From: Amycolatopsis anabasis
Lineage (GTDB): Bacteria > Actinomycetota > Actinomycetes > Mycobacteriales > Pseudonocardiaceae
Direction: 5' to 3'
Length of the DNA: 64,000 nt
Assembly: GCF_009765355.1 (NCBI RefSeq)
Contig: NZ_VTHK01000003.1
Coordinates: 124,001 to 188,000, forward strand
Of the stretch, positions 37,028 through 45,122 are shown in pieces. The translations under genes and the position numbers were made by a program. A model generated the notes under the pieces. That model saw only the letters and a program-made list of their open reading frames with translations, did not search any database and had not been told where the DNA came from. Each line of letters begins with the position of its first letter. Position 1 is the stretch's first letter.

Positions 37028-37578
37028 CAGCGTGCCGCCCCTTCGGTGCCTGTCTGAGAACGCGCGGACGCGCTCGTGCCGCCGGGGCTTGACTTGGCAG
37101 AGTCTCTCACCCTCCGCTGCTCTGGCGAGCGGGCGGGCCGCATCATCGTGTAAGCGTCCGCCCCGGAGGGCTGGTAGTAGCGCTTGCGCAGCCCGACCCT
37201 GGTGAAGCCGTGCTTGTCGTAGAGCGCCAGCGCGGGTTCGTTGTCGGTGCGCACCTCGAGGAACACCGGCGCCGCGAGTTCGTCCGCGCGCTCGAGCAGC
37301 GCACGCAGCAGCGCGGTGCCGATGCCCCGGCCCTGGTGGTCCGGGTGCACGCCGATCGTGTGCACGCTGGCCTCGAAGTCGCCGGGACGCCCGGCCACCG
37401 CGAGCCCCGCGTACCCGGCGAGCTCGTCGTCCTCGGTCCGCGCGGCGAGGTAGCAGCCGCCCGCGTCCAATTCGGACTGGAAGGCCCAGGCGTTCCACGG
37501 GGAATCCCCGGGGAACAGCAGCTTCTCGATCTCCACGCAGCGGCGGATGTCCTTGCGCCGCAAGGGTTCGATCTTCAT
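37027..37578 (-). CDS. rimI: Ribosomal protein S18-alanine N-acetyltransferase
   Basis: A 183-residue GNAT acetyltransferase acting on the N-terminus of ribosomal protein S18, and in some actinobacteria on other proteins. The acetyl-CoA loop is visible as [20 protein letters not shown], with the C-terminal motif [27 protein letters not shown]. The tail after about residue 152 is polar and probably disordered. It lies between tsaB and tsaD with ATGA and TGATG overlaps, the conserved actinobacterial order. Confidence 0.94.
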   Translation of the reverse strand: MKIEPLRRKDIRRCVEIEKLLFPGDSPWNAWAFQSELDAGGCYLAARTEDDELAGYAGLAVAGRPGDFEASVHTIGVHPDHQGRGIGTALLRALLERADELAAPVFLEVRTDNEPALALYDKHGFTRVGLRKRYYQPSGADAYTMMRPARSPEQRRVRDSAKSSPGGTSASARSQTGTEGAAR

Positions 37579-38237
37579 CGCGCGGTCACCTTCTTCGGCG
37601 CGCCGGGTTCGGCGGCATCCGGGCGGCGCAGGTAGAGCGGGGTGAGCGGCGCCGGTTCGGCCTCGGCGAGCAGGTTCGGGGCGGCCGCGGCGACCAGCCC
37701 GGCGGGGGTGGGGTACCGGGGGTCGATCGCGCGGGCGCCGAGCGCTTCGGCGTACAGCCGGGCACCGTCGCCCGCGGCCCGCGGGATGGCCGAGCCGACC
37801 TCGGCGGGCGGCCGCACGTGCGGCCCGTCGACGCGGGCGCCTCCGGCGTCGTAGGAGGCCCAGTACACCTCGCGCCGCCGCGCGTCGGTCACCACGAGGA
37901 ACGGCTCGCCGCGGGGCACTTCCGCGGCGATCGCGTCCAGGCTGCACACCGGATGCGCGGGGATCCCGAGCGCGTCGGCGAGCGCGGCGGCGGTCGCCAT
38001 GCCCGCGCGCAGGCCGGTGAACGGCCCCGGCCCGACACCGCAGGCGATCGCGTCCAGGTCACCCATGGTCACGCCCGCTTCGCGCGCCGCGTCCAGGACG
38101 TGCGGGGTGAGCAGTTCGCCGTGCGCACGCGCGTCCAGCGTGACGCGTGCGCCGAGCACGGTGACCCCGTCGCCGGACAGCGTGGCGATACCAGCGGTCA
38201 CGGCCGGTGTCGAGGTGTCGAGGGCGAGAACTAGCAC
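37575..38237 (-). CDS. tsaB: tRNA threonylcarbamoyladenosine biosynthesis protein TsaB
   Basis: A 220-residue inactive homologue of TsaD that forms the TsaB-TsaD core of the t6A enzyme. The opening [15 protein letters not shown], the conserved [20 protein letters not shown] and the [15 protein letters not shown] segment are typical. The start is GTG at 38237. It overlaps rimI by ATGA. In mycobacteria tsaE lies directly upstream; here the two are separated by about 5 kb of unrelated genes on the opposite strand. Confidence 0.93.
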   Translation of the reverse strand: MLVLALDTSTPAVTAGIATLSGDGVTVLGARVTLDARAHGELLTPHVLDAAREAGVTMGDLDAIACGVGPGPFTGLRAGMATAAALADALGIPAHPVCSLDAIAAEVPRGEPFLVVTDARRREVYWASYDAGGARVDGPHVRPPAEVGSAIPRAAGDGARLYAEALGARAIDPRYPTPAGLVAAAAPNLLAEAEPAPLTPLYLRRPDAAEPGAPKKVTAR

Positions 38238-38382
38238 CTTTCGAGATTACGACGAGTAGATGTCCTACGAACGGGCAACCCTGTTCGAGTGACTCGCGTC
38301 TTGGGTAGATGCGAGGGGTTGGCAGCGGTTTTCCTTGCTCGCCAACAATTATCCATTCAGATGGAAGGAAAGTACTCTCCTC

Positions 38383-38781
38383 ATGATCCCCACCCGGAAG
38401 GCATTCAGCTCCCTCGCCGTGGCCGGCGCCGCCGCCGCGGCTCTCCTGGCCACCGCGCCGACCGCGTCGGCCGGTCAGCCGGCGGAGTTGCGGCTGGACC
38501 GGACAACGGTGGCGTACGGCGAGGCGTTGCACGTGCTCGCCCGCTGCGACGAGGGCGAAACCCTCAACCACGTCGGTTCGGAGGCGTTCGTACCGACCGG
38601 CGACGACGGGCCGTACGAAGGGAACGGCGGCGTGGTCAAGTTCACTCGGTTCAGCGATGCGGGGGCCGAGGGCGACACCACGATCCGTAACGACATCGCG
38701 CCCGGCACCTACCACGTCGGCCTGCGTTGCGGAGGCGGCAACGCGGGCGGTTCCGAGATCACCGTGGTCGCGGCGCGCTGA
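38383..38781 (+). CDS. Small secreted protein
   Basis: A 132-residue product with a Sec signal peptide (KAFSSLAVAGAAAAALLATAPTASA, cleavage near residue 30) and a mature part of about 100 residues with beta-strand character and two cysteines (ARCDEGE and LRCGGG) likely forming a disulfide. The start is ATG at 38383, with AAGGAAAG about 11 bases upstream. It is divergent from tsaB. No function assigned; it resembles small Ig-like secreted proteins common in actinobacteria. Confidence 0.72.
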   Translation: MIPTRKAFSSLAVAGAAAAALLATAPTASAGQPAELRLDRTTVAYGEALHVLARCDEGETLNHVGSEAFVPTGDDGPYEGNGGVVKFTRFSDAGAEGDTTIRNDIAPGTYHVGLRCGGGNAGGSEITVVAAR

Positions 38782-38957
38782 CGAACACGTCCGAAAGCCG
38801 CAGGGAACCGCGGAATCGCGCCGGAACGCGCCCCCGCTATCGCGGCGGCAGGGCGCCCCACCGCGAGGGCCGAGCGTGACCTCGCCCAGGAGCGCCCTGT
38901 CGACGTGATCGCGGAGCGAGTTCTCAGACAAGCGCTGACGTCGCATTCGCCTGACGG
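38782..38957. other. Gap downstream of the secreted-protein gene
   Basis: No gene is visible. GC-rich inverted segments (CAGGGCGC with GCGCCCTG) could fold but have no clear meaning. Confidence 0.4.
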
Positions 38958-38990
38958 AAACGGGCCGCCGGAATCTTCGGCGGCCCGTTT
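38958..38990 (+). terminator. Intrinsic terminator
   Basis: Thirteen-base perfect arms AAACGGGCCGCCG and CGGCGGCCCGTTT with a 7-nt loop, followed by a further T. It should stop transcription arriving from the secreted-protein gene before the MerR-thioredoxin promoter. Confidence 0.8.
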
Positions 38991-38999
38991 TCGCTGGAC

Positions 39000-39025
39000 T
39001 TGACGCCGGTGTCAACTCCTACCGT
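39000..39025 (+). promoter_or_regulatory. MerR operator and promoter
   Basis: The palindrome TTGAC-N6-GTCAA at 39000-39015 is followed by TACCGT at 39020-39025. The -10 and the palindrome are close together, as in MerR-family promoters where the regulator binds within the promoter. It precedes the merR-type gene by 20 nt. Confidence 0.55.
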
Positions 39026-39044
39026 CGGCGTTCGAGGAGGCGTG

Positions 39045-39413
39045 ATGCGGATCGGTGAGGCGGCGAGGCTCGCGGGGACCAGCACCCGGGCGTTGCGGTA
39101 CTACGAGGCCCAGGGGCTGCTGACCGCGCGTCGCGAGGCGAACGGGCACCGCGACTACGACGAGACCGATCTCCGGCTGGTGCGGGAGATCCGTTCGCTG
39201 CTGGCGATCGGGTTCGCGCTGGAGGACACCCGGCCGTTCGTCGAGTGCCTGCGGTCCGGGCAGCCCAGCGGCGACGCGTGCCCGGCCTCGATGGCGGTGT
39301 ACCGGCGGAAGATCGCCGAGATCGACGGTTGCGTCGCGCGGCTCCTCGAAGTCCGCAACCACCTCGCCGGGCAGCTCGACCGGCTCGGCGACACCATCGA
39401 AGGAGAACCATGA
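39045..39413 (+). CDS. MerR-family regulator paired with a thioredoxin
   Basis: A 122-residue MerR protein with the helix-turn-helix MRIGEAARLAGTSTRALRYYEAQGLLTARREANGHRDYDE, the following helical segment and a C-terminal coiled coil (YRRKIAEIDGCVARLLEVRNHLAGQLDRL). Cysteines near the coiled coil (FVECLRSGQPSGDACP and DGCV) might sense metal or redox. ATG at 39045 has GAGGAGG upstream. It overlaps the thioredoxin gene by ATGA, so the two are one operon under the palindromic promoter just upstream. Confidence 0.87.
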   Translation: MRIGEAARLAGTSTRALRYYEAQGLLTARREANGHRDYDETDLRLVREIRSLLAIGFALEDTRPFVECLRSGQPSGDACPASMAVYRRKIAEIDGCVARLLEVRNHLAGQLDRLGDTIEGEP

Positions 39414-39742
39414 TCATCGACGCCACCGACGAAGCCTTCGCCGACCTGGTGCTGAACGCCGAGGGCACGGTGCTGGTGGAGTTCTGGGCGACCTGGTGCC
39501 CGCCGTGCCGGATGCTCGCGCCGGTGCTCGAGGAGATCGCGACCGAGCTGGCGGACGTGCTGCGCGTGGTCAAGGTCGACGTGGACACCGAGACCGCCAC
39601 CGCCCGCGCCGCCCAGGTCCTGGCCATGCCGACCCTGCACGTCTACGTCGGCGGCGAACTGGTCAAGACGATGACCGGCGCCGCCCCCAAAGCCCGCCTC
39701 CTCCGCGAACTCACCCCGCACCTCCCCCAGTTAGCCCGCTAA
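39410..39742 (+). CDS. Thioredoxin-family protein with a WCPPC active site
   Basis: A 110-residue thioredoxin fold: strand VLVEFWATWCPPC with C30 and C33, then the RMLAPVLEEIATEL helix, the cis-Pro loop AMPTLHVYVGGELV and the last helix. The active site is CPPC instead of the standard CGPC, which shifts redox potential and is seen in some oxidoreductases of this fold. There is no signal peptide, so it acts in the cytosol. The stop codon TAA lies inside the right arm of a palindromic repeat, and the last residues QLAR are encoded by that repeat. Confidence 0.9.
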   Translation: MIIDATDEAFADLVLNAEGTVLVEFWATWCPPCRMLAPVLEEIATELADVLRVVKVDVDTETATARAAQVLAMPTLHVYVGGELVKTMTGAAPKARLLRELTPHLPQLAR

Positions 39743-39747
39743 ACGAG
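39726..39747. repeat. Dispersed palindromic repeat, AG-variant, overlapping a gene end
   Basis: CCCAGTTAGC and GCTAAACGAG around CC. The thioredoxin stop codon at 39740-39742 is within the right arm. Confidence 0.8.
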
Positions 39748-39794
39748 AACCTCCTCGCCGATCTCCCTGCCCCGCACCGGATCCCACCCACCGC

Positions 39795-39822
39795 GCTCTC
39801 GTTTAGCGGGCTAAACGAGAGC
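39795..39822. repeat. Dispersed palindromic repeat, perfect copy
   Basis: Thirteen-base perfect arms around GG, the second of three copies between the thioredoxin gene and matB. Confidence 0.87.
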
Positions 39823-39852
39823 ACCCCCACCCCGCTCGCCGTGCGCCCCAAC

Positions 39853-39884
39853 GTGTCCTCAGTTAGCCCGCTAAACGAGAACAC
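39853..39884. repeat. Dispersed palindromic repeat, AG-variant
   Basis: Core CTCAGTTAGC and GCTAAACGAG around CC, with flanks GTGT and ACAC extending the pairing. Third copy of the cluster. Confidence 0.85.
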
Positions 39885-40015
39885 GCGTGCCGGGATCGGT
39901 GTGCCGCAGGGGATCCCGGGTAGGTGGCATCCGGTGTGGGTTCGGTCACGCCAGGGCCGGGGCCGTCCGGCCTAGGCTGGGCATGATCGGCACCCGAGAA
40001 CCGAGGAGGCGCGAG

Positions 40016-41473
40016 GTGGCAGAGCGGTTGTTCCCGGCCTTGGCGGCGAGACCGGCCAAGGAGGCCCTGCGCTTCGGCGACCGGGGCCTCACCTACTCCG
40101 AACTCGCCGAGGTCGCCGGCGCCCTGGCCGGTGACCTGCGCGCGATCCCGGTCCCGGCGGATCGGCCGCCGCGGGTCGCGGTGTGGGCCACGCCGACCCT
40201 GCACACCAGCGTCGCGGTGGTCGCCGCGCTGCTCGCCGGGATCCCGGCCGTCCCGGTCAACCCCAAGATCGGCGAACGCGAGCTGGCGCACATCGTGGCC
40301 GACAGCGCCCCGGCCCTGGTCCTCGCCGAACCCGGGGTCGCCCTGCCGGAGCCGCTGGCCGCGCTGCCCCGCCACGACGTCGGCCTCACCGGCGAAGCGG
40401 GCGGCGAGCTCCCCGCCGAACCCGGTCCCGAGGCCCCCGCCCTGATCGTCTACACCTCCGGCACCACCGGCCCGCCCAAGGGCGTGGTGCTGCCCCGCCG
40501 CGCGATCGCCAGCACGCTGGACGCGCTCGAGGACGCCTGGCAGTGGACCGCCGACGACGTGCTCGTGCACGCGCTACCGCTGTTCCACGTGCACGGCCTC
40601 ATCCTCGGCATCCTCGGCCCACTCCGCCGCGGCGGCACGGTTCGTCATTTCGGGCGATTTTCGATCGACGCGGTCACCGCTGAGTTGTCCGGCGCCGGGA
40701 CGATGATGTTCGGCGTCCCGACGATGTACCACCGGATCGCCGAGGAGGTCGCCGGCAACCCCGAGCTCGCGCGGGCACTCGGCGCGGCCCGGCTGCTGGT
40801 TTCCGGTTCGGCGGCGTTGCCGGTGCACGACCACCAGCGGATCTCCGCGGCTTCCGGCCAGCAGGTGGTCGAGCGGTACGGGATGACCGAGACGCTGATG
40901 AACACCAGCGTGCGCGCCGACGGCGAGCGCAAACCGGGCACGGTCGGGCTGCCGGTGCGCGGCGTCGAGGTCCGCCTGGTCGACGAGTCGGGCGCGACCG
41001 TCGAGGTCAGCGACGGGGAGACGGTCGGCGAGATCCAGGTGCGCGGCCCGAACCTGTTCACCGAGTACCTCAACCGCCCCGACGCCACGGCCGAGGTGTT
41101 CGTCGACGGCTGGTTCCGCACCGGCGACATGGCGACCCGCGACGCCGACGGCTACCTGCGGATCGTCGGGCGCAAGGCCACCGACCTGATCAAGAGCGGC
41201 GGCTACAAGATCGGCGCCGGCGAGATCGAGAACGCGTTGCTGGAACATCCCGGCGTCGCCGAAGTCGCGGTGACCGGCGAGCCCGATCCGGACCTCGGCG
41301 AGCGCATCGTCGCGTGGGTCGTGCCGTCCGGGGAGCGTCCCGGTGAGCACGAACTCGCCGAGCACGTCGCCCGGCTGCTCGCGCCGCACAAGCGGCCACG
41401 CGTGGTCCGGTACCTGGATTCGTTGCCCCGCAACGATATGGGCAAGGTCCTGAAACGGGCACTGGATGCCTGA
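40016..41473 (+). CDS. matB: Malonyl-CoA synthetase MatB
   Basis: A 485-residue member of the adenylate-forming acyl-CoA synthetase family, activating malonate (often also methylmalonate) to the CoA thioester. The sequence closely follows Streptomyces coelicolor MatB as I recall it: the P-loop YTSGTTGPPKG, FHVHGLILGILGPLRRGG, FGVPTMYHRIAEE, MTETLMNTSVRADGERKPGT, RKATDLIKSGGYKIGAGEIENALLEHP and the final NDMGKVLKRAL with the catalytic Lys. The GTG at 40016 is preferred over ATG at 39983 because GAGGAGG lies six bases ahead and the length equals that of MatB. It overlaps the carboxyltransferase gene by 8 nt. It probably supplies extender units for polyketides or salvages malonate. Confidence 0.9.
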   Translation: MAERLFPALAARPAKEALRFGDRGLTYSELAEVAGALAGDLRAIPVPADRPPRVAVWATPTLHTSVAVVAALLAGIPAVPVNPKIGERELAHIVADSAPALVLAEPGVALPEPLAALPRHDVGLTGEAGGELPAEPGPEAPALIVYTSGTTGPPKGVVLPRRAIASTLDALEDAWQWTADDVLVHALPLFHVHGLILGILGPLRRGGTVRHFGRFSIDAVTAELSGAGTMMFGVPTMYHRIAEEVAGNPELARALGAARLLVSGSAALPVHDHQRISAASGQQVVERYGMTETLMNTSVRADGERKPGTVGLPVRGVEVRLVDESGATVEVSDGETVGEIQVRGPNLFTEYLNRPDATAEVFVDGWFRTGDMATRDADGYLRIVGRKATDLIKSGGYKIGAGEIENALLEHPGVAEVAVTGEPDPDLGERIVAWVVPSGERPGEHELAEHVARLLAPHKRPRVVRYLDSLPRNDMGKVLKRALDA

Positions 41474-42809
41474 TCCGCGCCTCCCGGCCCGTGCGGTGAT
41501 CGACGCGGTGACGTCCGGCTTCACCGAGTTCGTCACTCCCGGTCACGACGAGTCCACAGTAGACGGTCCGATCGGATGGTCCGGTTACGACGAAGCCCGG
41601 CGACGGGCGGCCGAGCGCACCGGTGAACCCGAGTCGGTGGTGTGCGGGACGGGCAAGTTCGGTGACGTCGAGGCGACCGTGATCGCGTTCGAGTTCGGTT
41701 TCCTCGGCGGTTCGCTCGGCGGGCGCACCGGCGACCGGATCGAGGCCGCGTTCACCCGGGCGCGCGAGGCGCGGACGCCGGTGGTGTCGCTGATCGCCAC
41801 CGGCGGCAGCCGGATGTACGAGGGGATGCGGGCGTTGTCGCAGTTGCAGCGCGTCGCCCGGCAGTCCGCGCTGACCCGCGCGGCCGGGCTCCCGCAGATC
41901 TCGGTGCTGCGCGATCCGACCACCGGCGGCGGCTGGGCCACCCTCGGCAGCGGCGCCGACGTCGTCCTGGCGCTGCCCGGGGCGCAGATCGGCTTCGCCG
42001 GTTCCCGCGTCCGCCCGCCCGGGGATCCGTACGCCTACACCGCCGAGGCGCAGCTCGAAGCCGGGCACGTCGACCGGATCGTGCCGACCGGCGAACTGGC
42101 CGAATCGCTGCGGCGGTGGCTGACCCTGCTCACCCGCGCACGCCGGGAACCGGCGGATCCGCCCGCGGCGCTCGGCGCGGCGAGCACGCCCGCGACCGGC
42201 TGGGACGCGGTGCGGCGGGCCCGCTCGGCAGAGCGACCGCGCGCCGACGCCTACCTGGACGCCTACTTCGACTGGCGCGAGGACATCGGCGGTGACCGCT
42301 GCGGCGCGGTGGACGCCGGGGTGACGTGCGGGTTCGGTTCGCGCGGCGGTGAGACGGTCGCGTACGCCGCGCAGCGCGGCACGGCCACCCTGCCCGCGGG
42401 GTTCCGGACCATGGCGCGGCTCTTCCGGCTCGCCGACCGGCTCGGCATCCCGGTGCTGACCCTGGTGGACACCCCGGGCGCCGCGAACGACGCCGCCGCG
42501 GAACGCTCCGGCGCCGGTGGGGCGATCGGCGAGGTGTTCGCGGCGGTGGCCGAGGCGCGGGTACCGGTCACCACGCTGGTGGTCGGCGAAGGCGGCTCCG
42601 GCGGCGCGCTGGCCCTGGCCGCGCCGGGCCGGACCTGGGTCACCCCGGACAGCTATTTCTCGGTCACCTCCCCGGAGGCGACCGCCGCCATTCTGAAACG
42701 CGACGCGGCCGAGGTGCCCTCGATCGCGAACCAGCTGCGGTTGCGGCCGCAGGATGTCGTCGAACTCGGTGTCGCCGAAGGAATTGTCGCTCCCCACCGG
42801 AATCCCTGA
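41466..42809 (+). CDS. Acyl-CoA carboxylase carboxyltransferase-family protein (malonyl-CoA decarboxylase-like)
   Basis: A 447-residue protein of the crotonase-like carboxyltransferase superfamily containing both halves in one chain. The N-terminal half has FGDVEATVIAFEFGFLGGSLG and the oxyanion loop SRMYEGMRALSQ, and the C-terminal half VLTLVDTPGAANDAAAERSGAGGAIGEVFAAVA and EGGSGGALALAAP. There is no zinc ribbon and no biotin domain. The immediate overlap with matB suggests it acts on malonyl-CoA, perhaps as a decarboxylase half-reaction or with a biotin carrier made elsewhere. Function remains an inference from the pairing. Confidence 0.78.
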   Translation: MPDPRLPARAVIDAVTSGFTEFVTPGHDESTVDGPIGWSGYDEARRRAAERTGEPESVVCGTGKFGDVEATVIAFEFGFLGGSLGGRTGDRIEAAFTRAREARTPVVSLIATGGSRMYEGMRALSQLQRVARQSALTRAAGLPQISVLRDPTTGGGWATLGSGADVVLALPGAQIGFAGSRVRPPGDPYAYTAEAQLEAGHVDRIVPTGELAESLRRWLTLLTRARREPADPPAALGAASTPATGWDAVRRARSAERPRADAYLDAYFDWREDIGGDRCGAVDAGVTCGFGSRGGETVAYAAQRGTATLPAGFRTMARLFRLADRLGIPVLTLVDTPGAANDAAAERSGAGGAIGEVFAAVAEARVPVTTLVVGEGGSGGALALAAPGRTWVTPDSYFSVTSPEATAAILKRDAAEVPSIANQLRLRPQDVVELGVAEGIVAPHRNP

Positions 42810-43128
42810 CCAGACCGGCGAACTGTCCCGCACCGGCCAGCACCGAAAACGTCGGTGCCGCGCGGTATGTTTGAAATAGGGGGTCCCCCTTGCGCGATGA
42901 AGGGACCATTCACACCTTCCGAACCTTCCCCATTTTTCCCGGCAGGGCGCCGTCTTTCCGAGATCTTCGCGCGTACCGATCACCGGAAACCTTGTGTCAC
43001 CTCGCGTTCGCAAACTGACGCGTTCGAGACATCGGCGGAAATGGTCCCTCGTTTTCTCTTGCCCCGACAGTTGTTCAAGTACTAGGAGGTACGTGTCGAA
43101 ACACCTACCTTGTGAAAGGAAAGATGGG
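42810..43128. other. Intergenic region between the carboxyltransferase and secreted-protein genes
   Basis: No gene seen. A small hairpin GCACCGA/TCGGTGC at 42840-42858 and a run AGGGGG-TCCCCCT at 42878-42890 may end the upstream transcript. The right part should hold the promoter for the secreted protein. Confidence 0.45.
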
Positions 43129-43539
43129 ATGCGTTTTCCCAAACGAGCCCTCACCGTGACCGCCGCCTCGTTGTCCCTGCTGTTCGCCGGTGCGGGCGCC
43201 GCGTCCGCGGCCACCGAACCGGCGGTCCAGGTCACCGAGCAGAACGGTCAGTTCACCCTCTCCGCGCCGGTCACCGCCCAGGAGACCGGGTTCCGGCACA
43301 CCTTCAGCAAGGAGGAGACCCAGTTCCTCTTCGACACCGCCAAGGCGGGCGGCGAGACCGCGGTCACCGCGGGCTGTCAGGTGCTCGTTCCGGCACCGGC
43401 GAACGCGGCCTGCCCCACGGTCGCCAAATTCTTCGTCGGGCTCGTGGCGAAGCCGTTCGAGCCCAAGGGCCGCTGCCTCGCGGTGTGGGCGGTCCTCGAG
43501 GAGCAGCCGCCGATCGGCGCCAGGTACGTCACCTGCTGA
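43129..43539 (+). CDS. Small secreted cysteine-containing protein
   Basis: A 136-residue product with a Sec signal peptide (FPKRALTVTAASLSLLFAGAGAASA, cleavage near residue 27) and a mature domain with four cysteines (AGCQVL, AACPTV, GRCLAV and the C-terminal YVTC), probably two disulfides. The ATG at 43129 has AAAGGA eight bases upstream; an ATG five bases earlier is out of frame. No family recognised. The mature part (FSKEETQFLFDTAKAGGETAVTAGC) suggests a short helical start and a compact disulfide fold. Confidence 0.75.
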   Translation: MRFPKRALTVTAASLSLLFAGAGAASAATEPAVQVTEQNGQFTLSAPVTAQETGFRHTFSKEETQFLFDTAKAGGETAVTAGCQVLVPAPANAACPTVAKFFVGLVAKPFEPKGRCLAVWAVLEEQPPIGARYVTC

Positions 43540-43554
43540 CCAGCGGGGGCGCGT

Positions 43555-44019
43555 TCAGCCCGTCGGCCGCGCCCCCGCCAACCGGTCCGTCCAAGTGCCG
43601 TGCGGTTCGAGGGTGACCAGGCGGACGTCGTCGTCGCGGCGGGTCAGGCGGACCACCAGGTAGTCCGCGGACAGCCGCTCGGCCGCCCCCTCGCCCCATT
43701 CGACGACCACCGCGGACGCCTCCAGATCGGTGTCCAGGTCCAGGTCGTCCAGTTGCGCCAGGTCCCCGCCGAGCCGGTAGGCGTCCACGTGCACCAGCGG
43801 CACGCCCCGCTCCCCCGCCGGATGCACCCGCGCCAGCACGAACGTCGGCGAGCTCACCCGCCCGGAAACCCCGAGCCCCGCCGCGATCCCCCGGGTCAGC
43901 ACGGTCTTCCCGGCGCCCAGCGGCCCGGCCAGCAGCACCAGGTCACCCGCGCGCAGCGAACGCCCCAGTTCCCGGCCGAACGCGACGGTGTCGTCCTCGG
44001 TCCGCAGTTCGTAACTCAT
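43555..44019 (-). CDS. tsaE: tRNA threonylcarbamoyladenosine biosynthesis ATPase TsaE
   Basis: A 154-residue ATPase that activates the TsaB-TsaD complex in t6A formation. The P-loop GPLGAGKT (residues 32-39), the SPTFVL segment, HVDAYRL and VVEWGEGA are all family markers. ATG at 44019 overlaps the stop of the hydrolase gene by ATGA. The GTG four codons upstream is an alternative. It is expressed in the alr-hydrolase-tsaE operon. Confidence 0.94.
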   Translation of the reverse strand: MSYELRTEDDTVAFGRELGRSLRAGDLVLLAGPLGAGKTVLTRGIAAGLGVSGRVSSPTFVLARVHPAGERGVPLVHVDAYRLGGDLAQLDDLDLDTDLEASAVVVEWGEGAAERLSADYLVVRLTRRDDDVRLVTLEPHGTWTDRLAGARPTG

Positions 44020-45122
44020 CGGCGTGGCCACCACCAGACTCGGCGCGCGGGCACGATCCCGTCCACCCCGCACGCGCGTTGCAACAGATCGATCAGATGC
44101 GAATTCACCAGTTCGGGTTGTTCCAGCTGCACCATGTGCCCCGCGCCGCGCACCCGCACCAGTTCGGCGTCGGGCAGTTCCGCCGCGATGCGTTCGGCGT
44201 GCGAATACGGGGTGAACCGGTCGGAATCCGCCCCGATCACCAGCACATGCGCGTGCTTCAACCCCGCCAGCGCGGCATACCGGTTGTGGCTGCCCAGGGT
44301 GTCCACGAAGTTCACCAGCCCCCGCACCGGCGTCACGTCCAGCATCTCCAGCATGAAGTCCACCAGCCGCGGGCTCACGTCCCGGTCCCCGAACGCCAGC
44401 CGCCGCACCGCCTGCCTGGTCAGCTGGCCACCCGCCGCGCGCACGAACTCCACCAGCCCCGGCTGCCATTCGGCCAGCCCGCCCACGCCGCGGGTCAGCG
44501 GGTTGTACTTCGACAGCAGCGAACGCGGCAACCCCCGCGCGCCGACCTCCCCGGCCGCGGTCGCGATCAGCGCCACCGCCTGCACCCGGTCCGCGAACAA
44601 CTCCGGATTCCGCTCGGCCAGCTCCATGATCACCATGCCGCCCATCGAGTGTCCGATCAGGACGATCGGACCGTCCGGGGCGACCGCGCGCAGCACGGCG
44701 TCCAGGTCGCGGGCCATCTGCTCGATCGTGCTGGTTTCCTGCGTCGCCGGACCGGACAGCCCGTGCCCGCGGTGGTCGTAGTACACCTGCCGCACCCGGG
44801 GCAGCCGCAGCGCGGCCAGATCCCGCCGCTGGAAGTGCCAGCTCCGCTGGGACAACGCGAACCCGTGCACGCCGACCAGGGTCACCTCGGCCGGGCCGCC
44901 GTCCTCCGGGTCGATCTCGGACACCGCCAGCGGCGTGCCGTCGTCCGCGGCCACGGTCGACGTCCGGTCCGCGTCCAGCGTGCCGAGCGGTTCGTCGCGC
45001 AGCGGATCCTCGTGGTGCCGCCGCTGCTGGGTGGCGATCGCGATCGCCGCGGCGGCGGTCCCGGTCGCGACCGCGCCGATCCCCCCGGCGATCGCGAGCA
45101 GGCGGCGCGACGGCCCGGTCAC
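44016..45122 (-). CDS. Alpha/beta hydrolase with N-terminal membrane anchor
   Basis: A 368-residue protein. An N-terminal hydrophobic segment (RRLLAIAGGIGAVATGTAAAAIAIA) may be a membrane anchor or uncleaved signal. The hydrolase fold has the oxyanion region VGVHGFALSQRSWHFQ, the nucleophile elbow LIGHSMGGMV (Ser), and a late catalytic His in GAGHMVQLEQPE. Substrate unknown; esterase or lipase activity is likely. The GTG start overlaps the alr stop (GTGA) and the gene end overlaps tsaE, so it is part of the conserved alr-tsaE operon. Confidence 0.87.
   Translation of the reverse strand: MTGPSRRLLAIAGGIGAVATGTAAAAIAIATQQRRHHEDPLRDEPLGTLDADRTSTVAADDGTPLAVSEIDPEDGGPAEVTLVGVHGFALSQRSWHFQRRDLAALRLPRVRQVYYDHRGHGLSGPATQETSTIEQMARDLDAVLRAVAPDGPIVLIGHSMGGMVIMELAERNPELFADRVQAVALIATAAGEVGARGLPRSLLSKYNPLTRGVGGLAEWQPGLVEFVRAAGGQLTRQAVRRLAFGDRDVSPRLVDFMLEMLDVTPVRGLVNFVDTLGSHNRYAALAGLKHAHVLVIGADSDRFTPYSHAERIAAELPDAELVRVRGAGHMVQLEQPELVNSHLIDLLQRACGVDGIVPARRVWWWPRR

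Noticed and set aside
39726..39884. The three closely spaced repeats as a CRISPR array
   Set aside because: Spacing and copy sequence vary, the units are near-perfect palindromes, identical units occur singly elsewhere, and no cas genes are present.
41190..43235. 681-codon minus-strand frame across matB and the carboxyltransferase
   Set aside because: Antisense shadow of two well-recognised genes with no start signal or domain.
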